Assembly: GCF_002736145.1 (NCBI RefSeq)
Contig: NZ_CP024160.1
Span: forward strand, 2,170,001-2,234,000
From: Collinsella aerofaciens
GTDB taxonomy: Bacteria; Actinomycetota; Coriobacteriia; Coriobacteriales; Coriobacteriaceae
DNA length: 64,000 nucleotides
Direction: 5' to 3'
Shown here: positions 1 to 7,401 of the stretch, one piece after another
Position numbering within the stretch: position 1 is the stretch's first letter
How the letters are laid out: every line of letters begins with the position of its first letter
The notes under the pieces: model-generated
Databases searched by the model: none
Told to the model about the DNA's origin: nothing
Seen by the model: only the letters and a program-made list of their open reading frames with translations
Program-made: the position numbers and the translations under genes

Positions 1-651
1 CAGCTCACGGATAACTTTGCCGAGTACGAGGCGTGCTTGAACTTTGCTCAGATGCTCGGCGGCTGTCCGGTTGGCACCGAGACCGGTCGTCCCAATGCGC
101 AGAACCGCGTTGCTGACGACCGTATGGCCGACGAGGCACTCGATGCGTTTATGGATGGACTCGCGCGCGTCTGCGAGTGCGCCGAGGCCGTGGGTGGGCA
201 AATACTGATCGAGCCCGGCTGGAACGAGACGGTCAACACGCCAGATCGCTGCCGTGAGGTGCTGGAGCGCGTCCCGAGCCCGGCGCTCGGCGTGATCTAC
301 GACCCGGTGTCGCTGCTGCATCCCACGATCGTCGGTGAGGCTTCCGAGCAGGTGTCGCGCATGTTGCACCTGTGCGGCAGCAAGATTCGCGTGCTGCATG
401 CCAAGGACTACGAGATCGTAGACAACGAGGACCAGGATGGCTGGTGTGATGGCTCGGGCTCTCGTTTGGTATGCCACGGCGTCTGTACGTGCGGAAACTT
501 TGATTTTGAGGCTATTGCCGCTTGGGCCGCGGCCGCGCGACCGGGCATTATGACCGTTATCGAGAACAGCACACCGTCCACGGTCGAGCGTTCGCGCGAC
601 GAGCTGCTGCGCATGGGGCACAGCGTGATGTGCGAGCACGTGATTCTGTAA
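1..651 (+). CDS. Sugar phosphate isomerase/epimerase family protein (5' truncated)
   Basis: The reading frame is open from the first base, so the start lies outside the window and at least 216 residues are visible. The protein resembles the xylose isomerase-like TIM-barrel family. Visible family signs are IEPGWNETVN (a strand-end Glu), the later HAKD motif typical of metal-binding ketose epimerases and isomerases, and a C-terminal VIENSTPS segment. Such enzymes interconvert free or phosphorylated ketoses in the cytoplasm. The exact substrate cannot be read from the sequence. It ends 50 bases before the next forward flavoprotein gene, so the two are probably co-transcribed. Its neighbourhood with uronate-pathway genes suggests sugar or sugar-acid catabolism. 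Confidence 0.75.
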   Translation, partial: QLTDNFAEYEACLNFAQMLGGCPVGTETGRPNAQNRVADDRMADEALDAFMDGLARVCECAEAVGGQILIEPGWNETVNTPDRCREVLERVPSPALGVIYDPVSLLHPTIVGEASEQVSRMLHLCGSKIRVLHAKDYEIVDNEDQDGWCDGSGSRLVCHGVCTCGNFDFEAIAAWAAAARPGIMTVIENSTPSTVERSRDELLRMGHSVMCEHVIL

Positions 652-701
652 CGAAGCAGGTTGGCGAAAGAGATTGTCGTAGAGGTCCAGGAGAGGAACC
701 G

Positions 702-1919
702 ATGGCTATTCATATTGTTGAGGAAGCGAACCGTTGCCTTGGGTGCAAGAAGGCGTTCTGCCAGCTTAAGGGCTGCCCGGTGCAGACGCCTATTCCGCAG
801 GTCATCGACCTGTTTAAGCAGCGCCGTCTGGAAGAGGCGGGTGAGCTGCTGTTCCAGAACAATCCCATGAGTGCGGTCTGCTCCATGGTCTGTAACCATT
901 CGGGCCAGTGCGAGGGCGCATGCATTCAGGGCCGCAAGGGCGCACCGGTGCATTTTTCGAGTATCGAGAACTATATCTCGACGGCATATTTGGACCGCAA
1001 GGAGTGGAAGCCCGCGCCCTCATGCGGCAAGCAGGTTGCCGTGGTCGGTTCCGGTCCCGCCGGCATTACCGTGGCCATTAAGATGGCCCAGCTGGGCTGT
1101 GCCGTCACAGTGTTTGAACAGCGCCCCGAGATCGGCGGCGTGCTGGAGTACGGTATCCCCGAGTTTCGCTTGCCCCGCGCACTCGTGCAAAAGTACCGTC
1201 ACGTGATGTGCTCACTTGGCGTACGCGTCCGTCCCTCGACCACCATCGGTGGCGCGCTGCATATCGACGACCTGCTGCGCGACGGCTACGATGCGGTCTT
1301 TGTCGGTACCGGTACCTGGCGCGCCCGCAAGCTGGGTATTCCCGGCGAGTCGCGTGGCAACGTACTGTTTGGTATCGATTACCTGGTTGATCCCACGAGC
1401 GTGGCGATCGGTCAGAACGTGGCGGTTATCGGCGCCGGCAACGTGGCCATGGATGTTGCCCGTACGGCCCTGCGCTCGGGCGCTCGCAAGGTTACCGTGT
1501 ATGCCCGATCGCGCCATATCTCGGCCATCGATGACGAGGTGGAGCTGACCGAGCTTGACGGTGCCGAGATCGTGCGCGGCAAGGCGATTTGCGCCATCGA
1601 CGATAACGGTCCGGTGTTCGAGACGGCTATCTTTGACGAGGACGACAACGTGGTGGGCTACGAGGAAGAACTTGACCATGTGCCCGCCGACACGGTTGTG
1701 ATTGCGGCCTCGCAGGTGCCCAAGGACAAACTGGTGCTTACGACGGGCGGTCTGGAGACCGACCATCGCGGTCTTCTTTCGGTCGATGAGTACGGCATGA
1801 CCACCGTGCCCGGCGTCTTTGCCGCCGGCGATGTCGTCAACGGCCCGCTCACCGTGGTCCATGCCGTAGCAGGCGCCAAGCTCGCCGTCGAAGGCATGAC
1901 CAGCTATCTGGGCCTCTAA
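702..1919 (+). CDS. GltD-like NAD(P)-dependent FAD/Fe-S oxidoreductase
   Basis: This 405-residue protein resembles the small subunit of glutamate synthase and the related electron-input module of dihydropyrimidine dehydrogenase. The N-terminal third has clustered cysteines (CLGCKKAFC, then CSMVCNHSGQCEGAC) typical of the two 4Fe-4S sites. An FAD Rossmann motif VVGSGPAG follows, then a second nucleotide-binding motif VIGAGNVAMD for NAD(P)H, and a C-terminal GVFAAGDVV flavoprotein signature. ATG at 702 is preceded by GGAGAGG; the frame is open further upstream but has no better ribosome site. No GltB partner is in the window, so it is probably not glutamate synthase but an electron carrier or oxidoreductase for the neighbouring catabolic genes (inference). 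Confidence 0.8.
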   Translation: MAIHIVEEANRCLGCKKAFCQLKGCPVQTPIPQVIDLFKQRRLEEAGELLFQNNPMSAVCSMVCNHSGQCEGACIQGRKGAPVHFSSIENYISTAYLDRKEWKPAPSCGKQVAVVGSGPAGITVAIKMAQLGCAVTVFEQRPEIGGVLEYGIPEFRLPRALVQKYRHVMCSLGVRVRPSTTIGGALHIDDLLRDGYDAVFVGTGTWRARKLGIPGESRGNVLFGIDYLVDPTSVAIGQNVAVIGAGNVAMDVARTALRSGARKVTVYARSRHISAIDDEVELTELDGAEIVRGKAICAIDDNGPVFETAIFDEDDNVVGYEEELDHVPADTVVIAASQVPKDKLVLTTGGLETDHRGLLSVDEYGMTTVPGVFAAGDVVNGPLTVVHAVAGAKLAVEGMTSYLGL

Positions 1920-1935
1920 CCCATCCCACCCATCA

Positions 1936-2000
1936 GTTGCGGTGAAATACGGACTGTTTTGGCTGTCAAAGGCCTTATCTACTCCGTATTCCACCACAAC
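1936..2000. repeat. Palindromic intergenic repeat E1 (GTTGCGGTGAAATA family)
   Basis: An inverted repeat with 18-base arms at 1936-1953 and 1983-2000 that match at 16 of 18 positions, separated by about 29 bases. The same arm sequence recurs at 7038-7101 and as a single arm near 6243-6257. Confidence 0.75.
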
Positions 2001-2119
2001 TTTTTTGTGAGGGTCGGGATTGAAGGTGAGGAATGCGAGCGAGTGCGGATACGGCAGTTGCTGGTACGATAAGTACGTTAGCAACTGCCGCCGAGCGGCT
2101 CAAACGAAAGGAACCCTGT

Positions 2120-4069
2120 ATGGAGTCCTCCGCCTATCCGATGCTCTTTAGCCCGATCAAGGTCGGTACGACCGAGGTCAAGAACCGTGTCTTTATGCCG
2201 CCGGTATCTACCAACCTGGCCGATCATGGCTATGTGACCGACGACTTGGTCGATCATTACCGTGCCCGCGCCAAGGGCGGCGTGGGCCTCATCATTACCG
2301 AGGTCGTGACGGTCGAGCCTACCTATACCTATCTGCCGGGCGACATGTGCTGCTACGACGACACGTTTATCCCCGGCTGGGAAAAGCTCGCCGCGGCCGT
2401 CCACGAGTATGGCTGTAAGATCATGCCGCAGCTCTTCCACCCCGCCTACATGGCCTTTAACATTCCGGGCACGCCGCGCCTGATCGCTCCGTCCTTTGTG
2501 GGGCCGTCCTATGCCCGCGAGGCGCCGCGCCCCATCACGGTCGACGAGATCCACGAGCTCACGCATCAGTTTGGCGACGCTGCCGTTCGTATGCAGAAGG
2601 CTGGCGTCGATGGCGTCGAGGTCCATGCGGCGCACGCCCATGGCATGCTCGGCGGCTTTTTGACCCCGCTATATAACAAGCGTACCGACGAGTACGGTGG
2701 CTCGCTCGACGCCCGCATGCGCTTTTTGCTCGAGGTCATCGCCGAGATTCGCGAGCGCTGCGGCAAGGACTTTATCATCGACGTCCGTATCTCGGGCGAC
2801 GAGTACACCGATGGCGGTCTGACCCTCAACGACATGATTTACGTCTCGCGTCGCCTGGAGAAGGCTGGCGTCGACATGATCCACGTGTCGGGCGGCACTA
2901 CCATCAAGCGCGGCTCCGCCATTCCCGCCGCCGGCACCCAGCAGGCCTCGCACGCCGCCTGCTCGCGCGAGATCAAAAAGCACGTCAACATTCCCGTTGC
3001 CACGGTCGGCCGCATCAACGAGGCATGGATTGCCGAGGAACTGATCGAGGACGGCGCCGCCGACATCTGCATGATGGGCCGTGCCAATCTGTGCGATGCC
3101 GAGTTCTGCAATAAGGCCGCTGCCGGCAACGCCGACGACATCCGCCCCTGCATCGGCTGTTTGCGCTGCCTGAACGGCATTATGTTTGGCAAGCGCATCT
3201 CCTGCACCGTCAACCCGGACGTGGAGCGCGACGAGGCCGGCTACGAGCCTGCCGCCGAGGCCAAGAACGTACTGGTTGTGGGCGCTGGTCCTGCGGGCAT
3301 GGAGGCAGCCTACATTGCCGCCAAGCGCGGCCATAACGTGGTGCTCGTGGACAAGCAGGACGAGCCGGGCGGCGAGATGCGCATCGCAGCCGTTCCGCCG
3401 GCAAAGCAGGAACTCACCCGCGTGATCAAGTATCAGTACCGTCGCCTGGCCGAGGCCGGCGTGAGGTGCGTATTTGGCACCGAGCTTACTGCCGAGGACA
3501 TTCAACGTGACTACGCGGGCTACGAGGTTGTCCTGGCCTACGGCGCCGAACCCATCGCGCCGGCCTTTATGCAGAGCTTTAAGCAGGTCATGACGGCCGA
3601 CGACCTGCTGGGCGGCAAGGCTTTCCCGGGTAAGAAGATCGTCATTGTGGGCGGCGGCACCGTTGGCTGCGAGACGGCCGATTACCTGGCCCCGTTGGTC
3701 AACGATCTGTCGCCGGCAAATCGCGATGTCACCGTCATCGAGATGACCAAGACGCTCGCCGCCAACGAGGGCGGCGCCGGCCGCGCGGTGCTCATCACGC
3801 GCATGCTCTCCAAGGGCGTTCACGTGCTGACTGAGGCCAAGGTGACCGAGATTACCGAGGACGCCATCAGTTACGAAAAGGACGGCGAAGTCCACACCAT
3901 CGCCGACGCCGATACGCTGGTGCTTGCCATGGGCTATCGTCCCAATACCAAGCTGGCCGACGACCTGGCTGCAGCCGGCGTTGCCGCCCACGTGCTGGGC
4001 GACGCCAACAAGTGCGGCAACATCCGCGACGCCATCGGCGATGGCTACAAGGTTGCCTGCGAGCTGTAG
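2120..4069 (+). CDS. OYE-type FMN/FAD/Fe-S oxidoreductase (2,4-dienoyl-CoA reductase / NADH:flavin oxidoreductase family)
   Basis: 649 residues, the usual length of the two-part family that includes FadH, BaiCD and trimethylamine dehydrogenase. Residues 1 to about 360 form an Old Yellow Enzyme TIM barrel (FSPIKVG, KNRVFMPP, HAAHAHG, NKRTDEYGGSLDAR). The 4Fe-4S ligands lie in CIGCLRC plus a later Cys (SCTVNP). The C-terminal half has FAD (VVGAGPAGMEAA) and NAD (IVGGGTVGCETADYL) Rossmann motifs. ATG at 2120 follows AAAGGAACCC. The family reduces activated C=C bonds of enoates, dienoyl-CoAs, steroids and bile acids; the substrate here is unknown. A strong bidirectional terminator separates it from the convergent uronate operon. 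Confidence 0.88.
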   Translation: MESSAYPMLFSPIKVGTTEVKNRVFMPPVSTNLADHGYVTDDLVDHYRARAKGGVGLIITEVVTVEPTYTYLPGDMCCYDDTFIPGWEKLAAAVHEYGCKIMPQLFHPAYMAFNIPGTPRLIAPSFVGPSYAREAPRPITVDEIHELTHQFGDAAVRMQKAGVDGVEVHAAHAHGMLGGFLTPLYNKRTDEYGGSLDARMRFLLEVIAEIRERCGKDFIIDVRISGDEYTDGGLTLNDMIYVSRRLEKAGVDMIHVSGGTTIKRGSAIPAAGTQQASHAACSREIKKHVNIPVATVGRINEAWIAEELIEDGAADICMMGRANLCDAEFCNKAAAGNADDIRPCIGCLRCLNGIMFGKRISCTVNPDVERDEAGYEPAAEAKNVLVVGAGPAGMEAAYIAAKRGHNVVLVDKQDEPGGEMRIAAVPPAKQELTRVIKYQYRRLAEAGVRCVFGTELTAEDIQRDYAGYEVVLAYGAEPIAPAFMQSFKQVMTADDLLGGKAFPGKKIVIVGGGTVGCETADYLAPLVNDLSPANRDVTVIEMTKTLAANEGGAGRAVLITRMLSKGVHVLTEAKVTEITEDAISYEKDGEVHTIADADTLVLAMGYRPNTKLADDLAAAGVAAHVLGDANKCGNIRDAIGDGYKVACEL

Positions 4070-4126
4070 GCTCTTGGCAAATAGAGGAGCGGCCGCCTTG
4101 CAGTGGCTCAAGCGATAGCCAATCAA

Positions 4127-4169
4127 AAAAGGCGCCGCGACACATGGATTGTCGCGGCGCCTTTTGCTT
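4127..4169. terminator. Bidirectional rho-independent terminator
   Basis: A perfect 15-base stem (4127-4141 with 4151-4165), A-run on the left and T-run on the right, lying between convergent genes 2120-4069 and 4208-4849. Confidence 0.93.
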
Positions 4170-4207
4170 GGCGGTTTGTTGGGGGTCGGTGCGCCCCGTG
4201 GGCCTTA

Positions 4208-4849
4208 TTACAGGCCCAAGATCTCCTTGACCTTGGCGATGATGGCCTCGTCGGTGGCGTTGGCAAAGAAGTACTCCTGGAAGTGCTCGCCGGCAAGTGC
4301 GCCCTTCACCAGGTCCTGATCGATCTCGCCCAGGACGTCGACGAGCGGACGCATGGTCACAGCGCGCACGCCATCGAGGATCTTCTTGTTGCGCTGCTCG
4401 GGCTCAACGCGCTCGGCGGGGTAGCCGTTACCCGAACCAAAGCCAAAGAGCTTCTCGAAGGTGTACTCGAGGTTGAGCTCCTGGCCCCAGCCGTTCTTGA
4501 GCGCGAAGGGCATAGCGACGGCGTTGCCATCGTTGACCTGGGCAAAGGTGTAGGCATCCAGCGGGTCGGCAACATGGCCGCACAGCACGCCAGGGAAGGA
4601 GTTGCAGGCGAGCATAGCGCCCTCGCCGGTGCCGCAACCGGTCACGACGTAGTCGGCGGCACCGGAGTTGAGCAGCACGGCGGCAAGGATGCCGTTCTGC
4701 ACGTAGGTGAGGGGCTTGGAGTCGGCGTCGGCATACATGCCATAGTTAAAGACGGTGTGGCCCATAGGCTCGACAACCTTCTTAAGGGCAGCCTCGATCA
4801 TAGGGTTTTTGGAGTTCTGAGAATTCTCGTTGATCAGAGCGATCTTCAT
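4208..4849 (-). CDS. dhuI: RpiB/LacA/LacB-family isomerase, DhuI-like (4-deoxy-L-threo-5-hexosulose-uronate ketol-isomerase)
   Basis: At 213 residues it is much longer than classical RpiB (about 150) but matches the streptococcal DhuI subfamily found in glycosaminoglycan-degradation clusters. It shares that group's beginning (MKIALINENSQ), the VVTGCGTGEGAMLACNSFPG catalytic and phosphate-loop-like region, and the downstream EIDQDLV...FQEYFF tail. Its inferred role is to isomerise the unsaturated-uronate product 4-deoxy-L-threo-5-hexosulose uronate to 3-deoxy-D-glycero-2,5-hexodiulosonate. The start is the ATG preceded by GAAAGG; a longer open frame exists but lacks a ribosome site. It follows the DhuD-like dehydrogenase on the same strand with a large structured spacer between them. 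Assignment rests on remembered family resemblance. Confidence 0.82.
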   Translation of the reverse strand: MKIALINENSQNSKNPMIEAALKKVVEPMGHTVFNYGMYADADSKPLTYVQNGILAAVLLNSGAADYVVTGCGTGEGAMLACNSFPGVLCGHVADPLDAYTFAQVNDGNAVAMPFALKNGWGQELNLEYTFEKLFGFGSGNGYPAERVEPEQRNKKILDGVRAVTMRPLVDVLGEIDQDLVKGALAGEHFQEYFFANATDEAIIAKVKEILGL

Positions 4850-4927
4850 TTGAGTTAACCTTTCAGCTAGTTTTTTAGAATTAGATATGTTTTGCGCGCC
4901 ATCTTCGAGTAGAAGGCCGTTGTGCGG

Positions 4928-5035
4928 GCGGTCGGCAGTTAAGTCTGTCGCGAGTTCCGCACGCAAAGGAAAGCACTTAATGTGCTTTCCGTCTTGCGCA
5001 GGACTGTCCGAGCAGCAGACTTAACTGCCGACCGC
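4928..5035 (-). repeat. Structured intergenic element R1 (constant core, 20-base perfect inverted arms)
   Basis: Perfect 20-base arms (4928-4947 and 5016-5035) enclose a core with an inner hairpin around ATTAA. Read on the minus strand the core contains GTCCTGCGCAAGACG and TTTGCGTGCGGAACTC, which recur at 48868-48927 (element R2) with different stems. The element is the 3' region of the dehydrogenase gene at 5050 and precedes the isomerase gene, so it could modulate expression within this operon. Confidence 0.85.
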
Positions 5036-5049
5036 CTCGCCCAGTTTCC

Positions 5050-5859
5050 TTATTGCGGCTGCTTGCCGATGTAAGCCAGAATGCCGCCGTCCACGTACAG
5101 AATGTGCCCGTTGACGAAGTTCGATGCGTCGGAAGCCAGGAACACGGCGGGGCCCTTCAGGTCCTCGGGCGTGCCCCAACGGGCTGCCGGCGTCTTGGCG
5201 ATGATGAACTGGTCAAACGGGTGGCGACTGCCATCGGGCTGCGTCTCGCGCAGCGGCGCGGTCTGCGGGGTAGCGATGTAGCCCGGCCCAATGCCGTTGC
5301 ACTGGATATTGGCCTCGCCAAACTCGGAGCAGATGTTCTTGGTGAGCATCTTGAGTCCGCCCTTGGCGGCGGCATAGCCGGCGATGGTCTCGCGGCCCAG
5401 CTCGCTCATCATGGAGCAGATATTGATGATCTTGCCGTGACCCTTGGAGATCATGCCGGGCAGGCAGGCCTTGGACACGATAAACGGGGCATTGAGGTCG
5501 ATATCGACGACACGGCGGAAGTCCTCGGCACTCATGTCGAGCATCGGCGTGCGCTGGATGACGCCGGCGTTGTTGACCAGGATGTCGGGCGTGGTGCCAA
5601 AATCGGCCTCGATCTTGGCGATGAGCTCGGCGACGACGACCTCGTCGGTGACGTCGGCAACATAGCCGTGAGCATCAAAGCCCAGCTCGCGGTAGTGCTT
5701 CTCGGCCTCGGCGACCTTGTCGGCGTGACGGGCGTTAAAGGCAATCTTGGCGCCTGCCTCTCCGAGCGCCTCGGCAATGGCCATGCCGATGCCATAGGTG
5801 GCGCCGGTCACGAGCGCGACCTTACCGTCCAGGCGGAAGCTGTCCATAAGATCAGACAT
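5050..5859 (-). CDS. dhuD: SDR-family dehydrogenase, DhuD/gluconate 5-dehydrogenase type
   Basis: A 269-residue classical short-chain dehydrogenase. The N-terminal cofactor motif is TGATYGIG, then NNAG, the catalytic Ser region (NICSMMSELG) and YAAAK for the Tyr/Lys pair. The C-terminal half (FDQFIIAKTPAARWG, VNGHILYVDGGILAYIGKQP) closely resembles the streptococcal enzyme first called gluconate 5-dehydrogenase and later placed in hyaluronate/chondroitin fragment catabolism as DhuD. The inferred reaction is NADH-dependent reduction of 3-deoxy-D-glycero-2,5-hexodiulosonate to 2-keto-3-deoxygluconate. ATG at 5859 is preceded by GGAAGGA. First gene of a minus-strand pair with the DhuI-like isomerase. 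The alternative annotation as KduD describes the same chemistry. Confidence 0.88.
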   Translation of the reverse strand: MSDLMDSFRLDGKVALVTGATYGIGMAIAEALGEAGAKIAFNARHADKVAEAEKHYRELGFDAHGYVADVTDEVVVAELIAKIEADFGTTPDILVNNAGVIQRTPMLDMSAEDFRRVVDIDLNAPFIVSKACLPGMISKGHGKIINICSMMSELGRETIAGYAAAKGGLKMLTKNICSEFGEANIQCNGIGPGYIATPQTAPLRETQPDGSRHPFDQFIIAKTPAARWGTPEDLKGPAVFLASDASNFVNGHILYVDGGILAYIGKQPQ

Positions 5860-5964
5860 AGCAATCCTTCCAAAAGAAACGTTCATCTATATAAGTCTTG
5901 CTTTTCGTACAAGCTCAGTATATGTGAAGTAGGGTAATAAACCCTCCCATTCTCCGAAAAATAG

Positions 5965-5976
5965 GTGAACGTTCAC
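5965..5976. promoter_or_regulatory. Palindromic operator candidate GTGAACGTTCAC
   Basis: A perfect 12-base palindrome in the divergent intergenic region, upstream of the dhuD-like promoter. It could be bound by the adjacent GntR regulator or the LacI regulator at 9567. Seen directly; the binding partner is inferred. Confidence 0.45.
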
Positions 5977-6094
5977 TTTTAAAAGGTAAACGGTGAACTC
6001 GCCCTGCTGTGCGGACGGCACGATTGTCCTGATCGAGGAGGGCAAGCTCGAGAGACAAGTGAGCATGGGCTGCCCGTTGGCCCCGCGTGTAGTG

Positions 6095-6196
6095 CTACTT
6101 TTCAAATGCGGCGCGCACAAAGTGCCGGGTGAACAACTTGCTGGCGATGCCGGCGACGTTGCCTAAGATCAGCGCCGAGATAGCGGTGGTCACGTC
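6095..6196 (-). pseudogene. Remnant of a C-terminal coding segment (33 codons plus stop)
   Basis: Reading the minus strand from 6196 gives an uninterrupted hydrophobic-then-basic peptide (VTTAISALILGNVAGIA, ending HFVRAAFEK) with a stop at 6095-6097. Immediately upstream a duplicated GACGTGACC shifts the frame onto a TGA. It looks like the end of a lost membrane-protein gene. I cannot name the parent family. Confidence 0.4.
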
Positions 6197-6328
6197 TGGT
6201 CACGTCAAAGCCACCTAAGTTGTGCATGGGTGTCAGCGGCCCTTATTTCACCGCAACTGTGGGGATGGGGGATGCGATAGTATAGCGTGGTGATATTCAA
6301 AAAAACGTGGGCTTCATCCGAGGGCTTT

Positions 6329-7021
6329 ATGGAACAACACCAGCATTATCAGAGCCTGCAAGATCAGGCATACAACGCATTGCGCTCCAAGATCATCTAT
6401 GCCGAGCTCAAGCCCGGCACGCGCCTTTCGGCGATTGGTCTGGAAAAGGAGACGGGAATCGGGCGCACGCCCATTCGCGAGTCCTTTGTGCGCCTGCGCG
6501 AGCAAGAGCTGGTGGAAACGCGTCCCAAAAGCGGCACCTACGTCTCTAAGATCAGCATGGAACGCGCCGAGAACGCCTGTTTCTTGCGCGAGAAACTCGA
6601 GAGAAGCGTGCTCATTAAATGCTGCTCTGCCGCCACGCCCGAGCAAAAGCATCGGCTCGAGCAGATTCTTGCCGAGTCCGAGTCACTCGATCATCGTGAA
6701 ACGCGTCGTTTCTTTGACCTGGATAACCTGTTTCATGAGACATGTTTTGTGATTGCCGGTCGCCACATGTTGTGGGATTGGATGAAGAGCATCAACACGC
6801 ATTTCGAGCGATACAACTGGTTGCGTATGGTGTCGCAGGATCTGGATTGGGAGCCGATTCGTCGACAGCATCGCCGGATTCTCGAGGCCATTAAGAGGGG
6901 CGATACCGACGCGGCGAGCTATCTGGCAGAGACGCATTTGCATCTAATGCCCGAGGAGCAGGGTCCGGTTATCGCCTTACATCCCGACTATTTTGAGCTG
7001 TCCAAAGACTCGGCCATCTAA
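6329..7021 (+). CDS. GntR-family (FadR/FCD subfamily) transcriptional regulator
   Basis: A 230-residue regulator. The N-terminal winged helix (about residues 12-75) has GRTPIRESFVRLREQELVE, the recognition-helix signature of GntR proteins. The C-terminal all-helical FCD domain (about 85-215) carries the acidic/His metal- or ligand-binding residues, for example FDLDNLFHETCF and the later RRQHRRILEAI. Members of this subfamily control sugar-acid and amino-acid catabolic operons. The start at 6329 is chosen because GAGGG precedes it; a GTG at 6287 in frame would add 14 residues but overlaps a probable -10. It is divergent from the dhuD-dhuI pair and so probably regulates uronate genes (inference). 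Confidence 0.88.
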   Translation: MEQHQHYQSLQDQAYNALRSKIIYAELKPGTRLSAIGLEKETGIGRTPIRESFVRLREQELVETRPKSGTYVSKISMERAENACFLREKLERSVLIKCCSAATPEQKHRLEQILAESESLDHRETRRFFDLDNLFHETCFVIAGRHMLWDWMKSINTHFERYNWLRMVSQDLDWEPIRRQHRRILEAIKRGDTDAASYLAETHLHLMPEEQGPVIALHPDYFELSKDSAI

Positions 7022-7037
7022 CTCGCCCCCTACATTA

Positions 7038-7101
7038 GTTGCGGTGAAATAGGGATTGTTTTGCGGCTTTGGCGGCGTAAGCAGTCCGTATTTCACCGCA
7101 A
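7038..7101. repeat. Palindromic intergenic repeat E2 (GTTGCGGTGAAATA family)
   Basis: Arms 7039-7055 and 7085-7101 pair with one mismatch over 17 bases. Same arm sequence as E1 at 1936-2000 and the lone arm at 6243-6257. It follows the GntR gene directly. Confidence 0.75.
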
Positions 7102-7129
7102 GTGCGGGGGTGCAATCGGGGCATGAAAA

Positions 7130-7202
7130 AGCTGCGGCGCCGCTTGGAGGAAAAGACTGGAAGCAAGGGTCCATTCCTCCAGACGGTGCCGCAGCTGTTT
7201 TG
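7130..7202 (+). terminator. Long hairpin, probable terminator of GntR gene
   Basis: Outer stem AGCTGCGGC with GCCGCAGCT and inner stem TGGAGGAA with TTCCTCCA, then GTTTTGG. It lies about 110 bases after the GntR stop codon. Confidence 0.6.
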
Positions 7203-7244
7203 GTGGACTGGATTATGTTGAGTCGGTTGATTGACCGGGAAAGC

Positions 7245-7346
7245 AAAGCGGCTCGGGGGCGTGTCGCTTCCGTCACGTTCTATCAGCATACAAGACGGTT
7301 TTTGGTTCTTGTTCGTGACGGAAACGGCGCGCTTCCGAGCCGCTTT
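7245..7346. repeat. 102-base nested inverted repeat
   Basis: Outer arms 7245-7256 and 7335-7346 (12 of 12) and inner arms 7268-7277 and 7314-7323 (10 of 10) are coaxial, with equal 11-base internal segments between them, and ACAAG/CTTGT pairs inside the loop. It could fold as one long hairpin in the non-coding space between the GntR and eda genes. Confidence 0.8.
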
Positions 7347-7351
7347 AAGAG

Positions 7352-7389
7352 AAAGGGGGCGAGGTCTAGGGCACGCCCCCTTTCACGAT
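7352..7389. terminator. Terminator of eda (minus strand), possibly bidirectional
   Basis: Ten-base perfect stem AAAGGGGGCG / CGCCCCCTTT (7352-7361 with 7374-7383), just beyond the eda stop codon. Confidence 0.75.
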
Positions 7390-7401
7390 AGAGAGCTAAA
7401 C

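Larger units (their letters stand above)
5860..6328. other. Divergent regulatory region between dhuD-like gene and GntR gene
   Basis: 469 bases without an intact gene. It contains a perfect palindrome GTGAACGTTCAC (5965-5976) followed by a related half-site (GGTAAACGGTGAAC), a TATACT-like -10 for the minus-strand gene near 5917-5922, a decayed coding remnant (6095-6196) and a single arm of the E-type repeat at 6243-6257. TAGTAT near 6276-6284 may be the -10 of the GntR gene. Confidence 0.6.

Noticed and set aside
4102-4858. Plus-strand open frame of 251 codons opposite the DhuI-like gene
   Set aside because: Reads through the bidirectional terminator and is antisense to a well-recognised gene.
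5053-5937. Plus-strand open frame of 294 codons opposite the dehydrogenase gene
   Set aside because: Antisense shadow; the SDR motifs on the minus strand are decisive.
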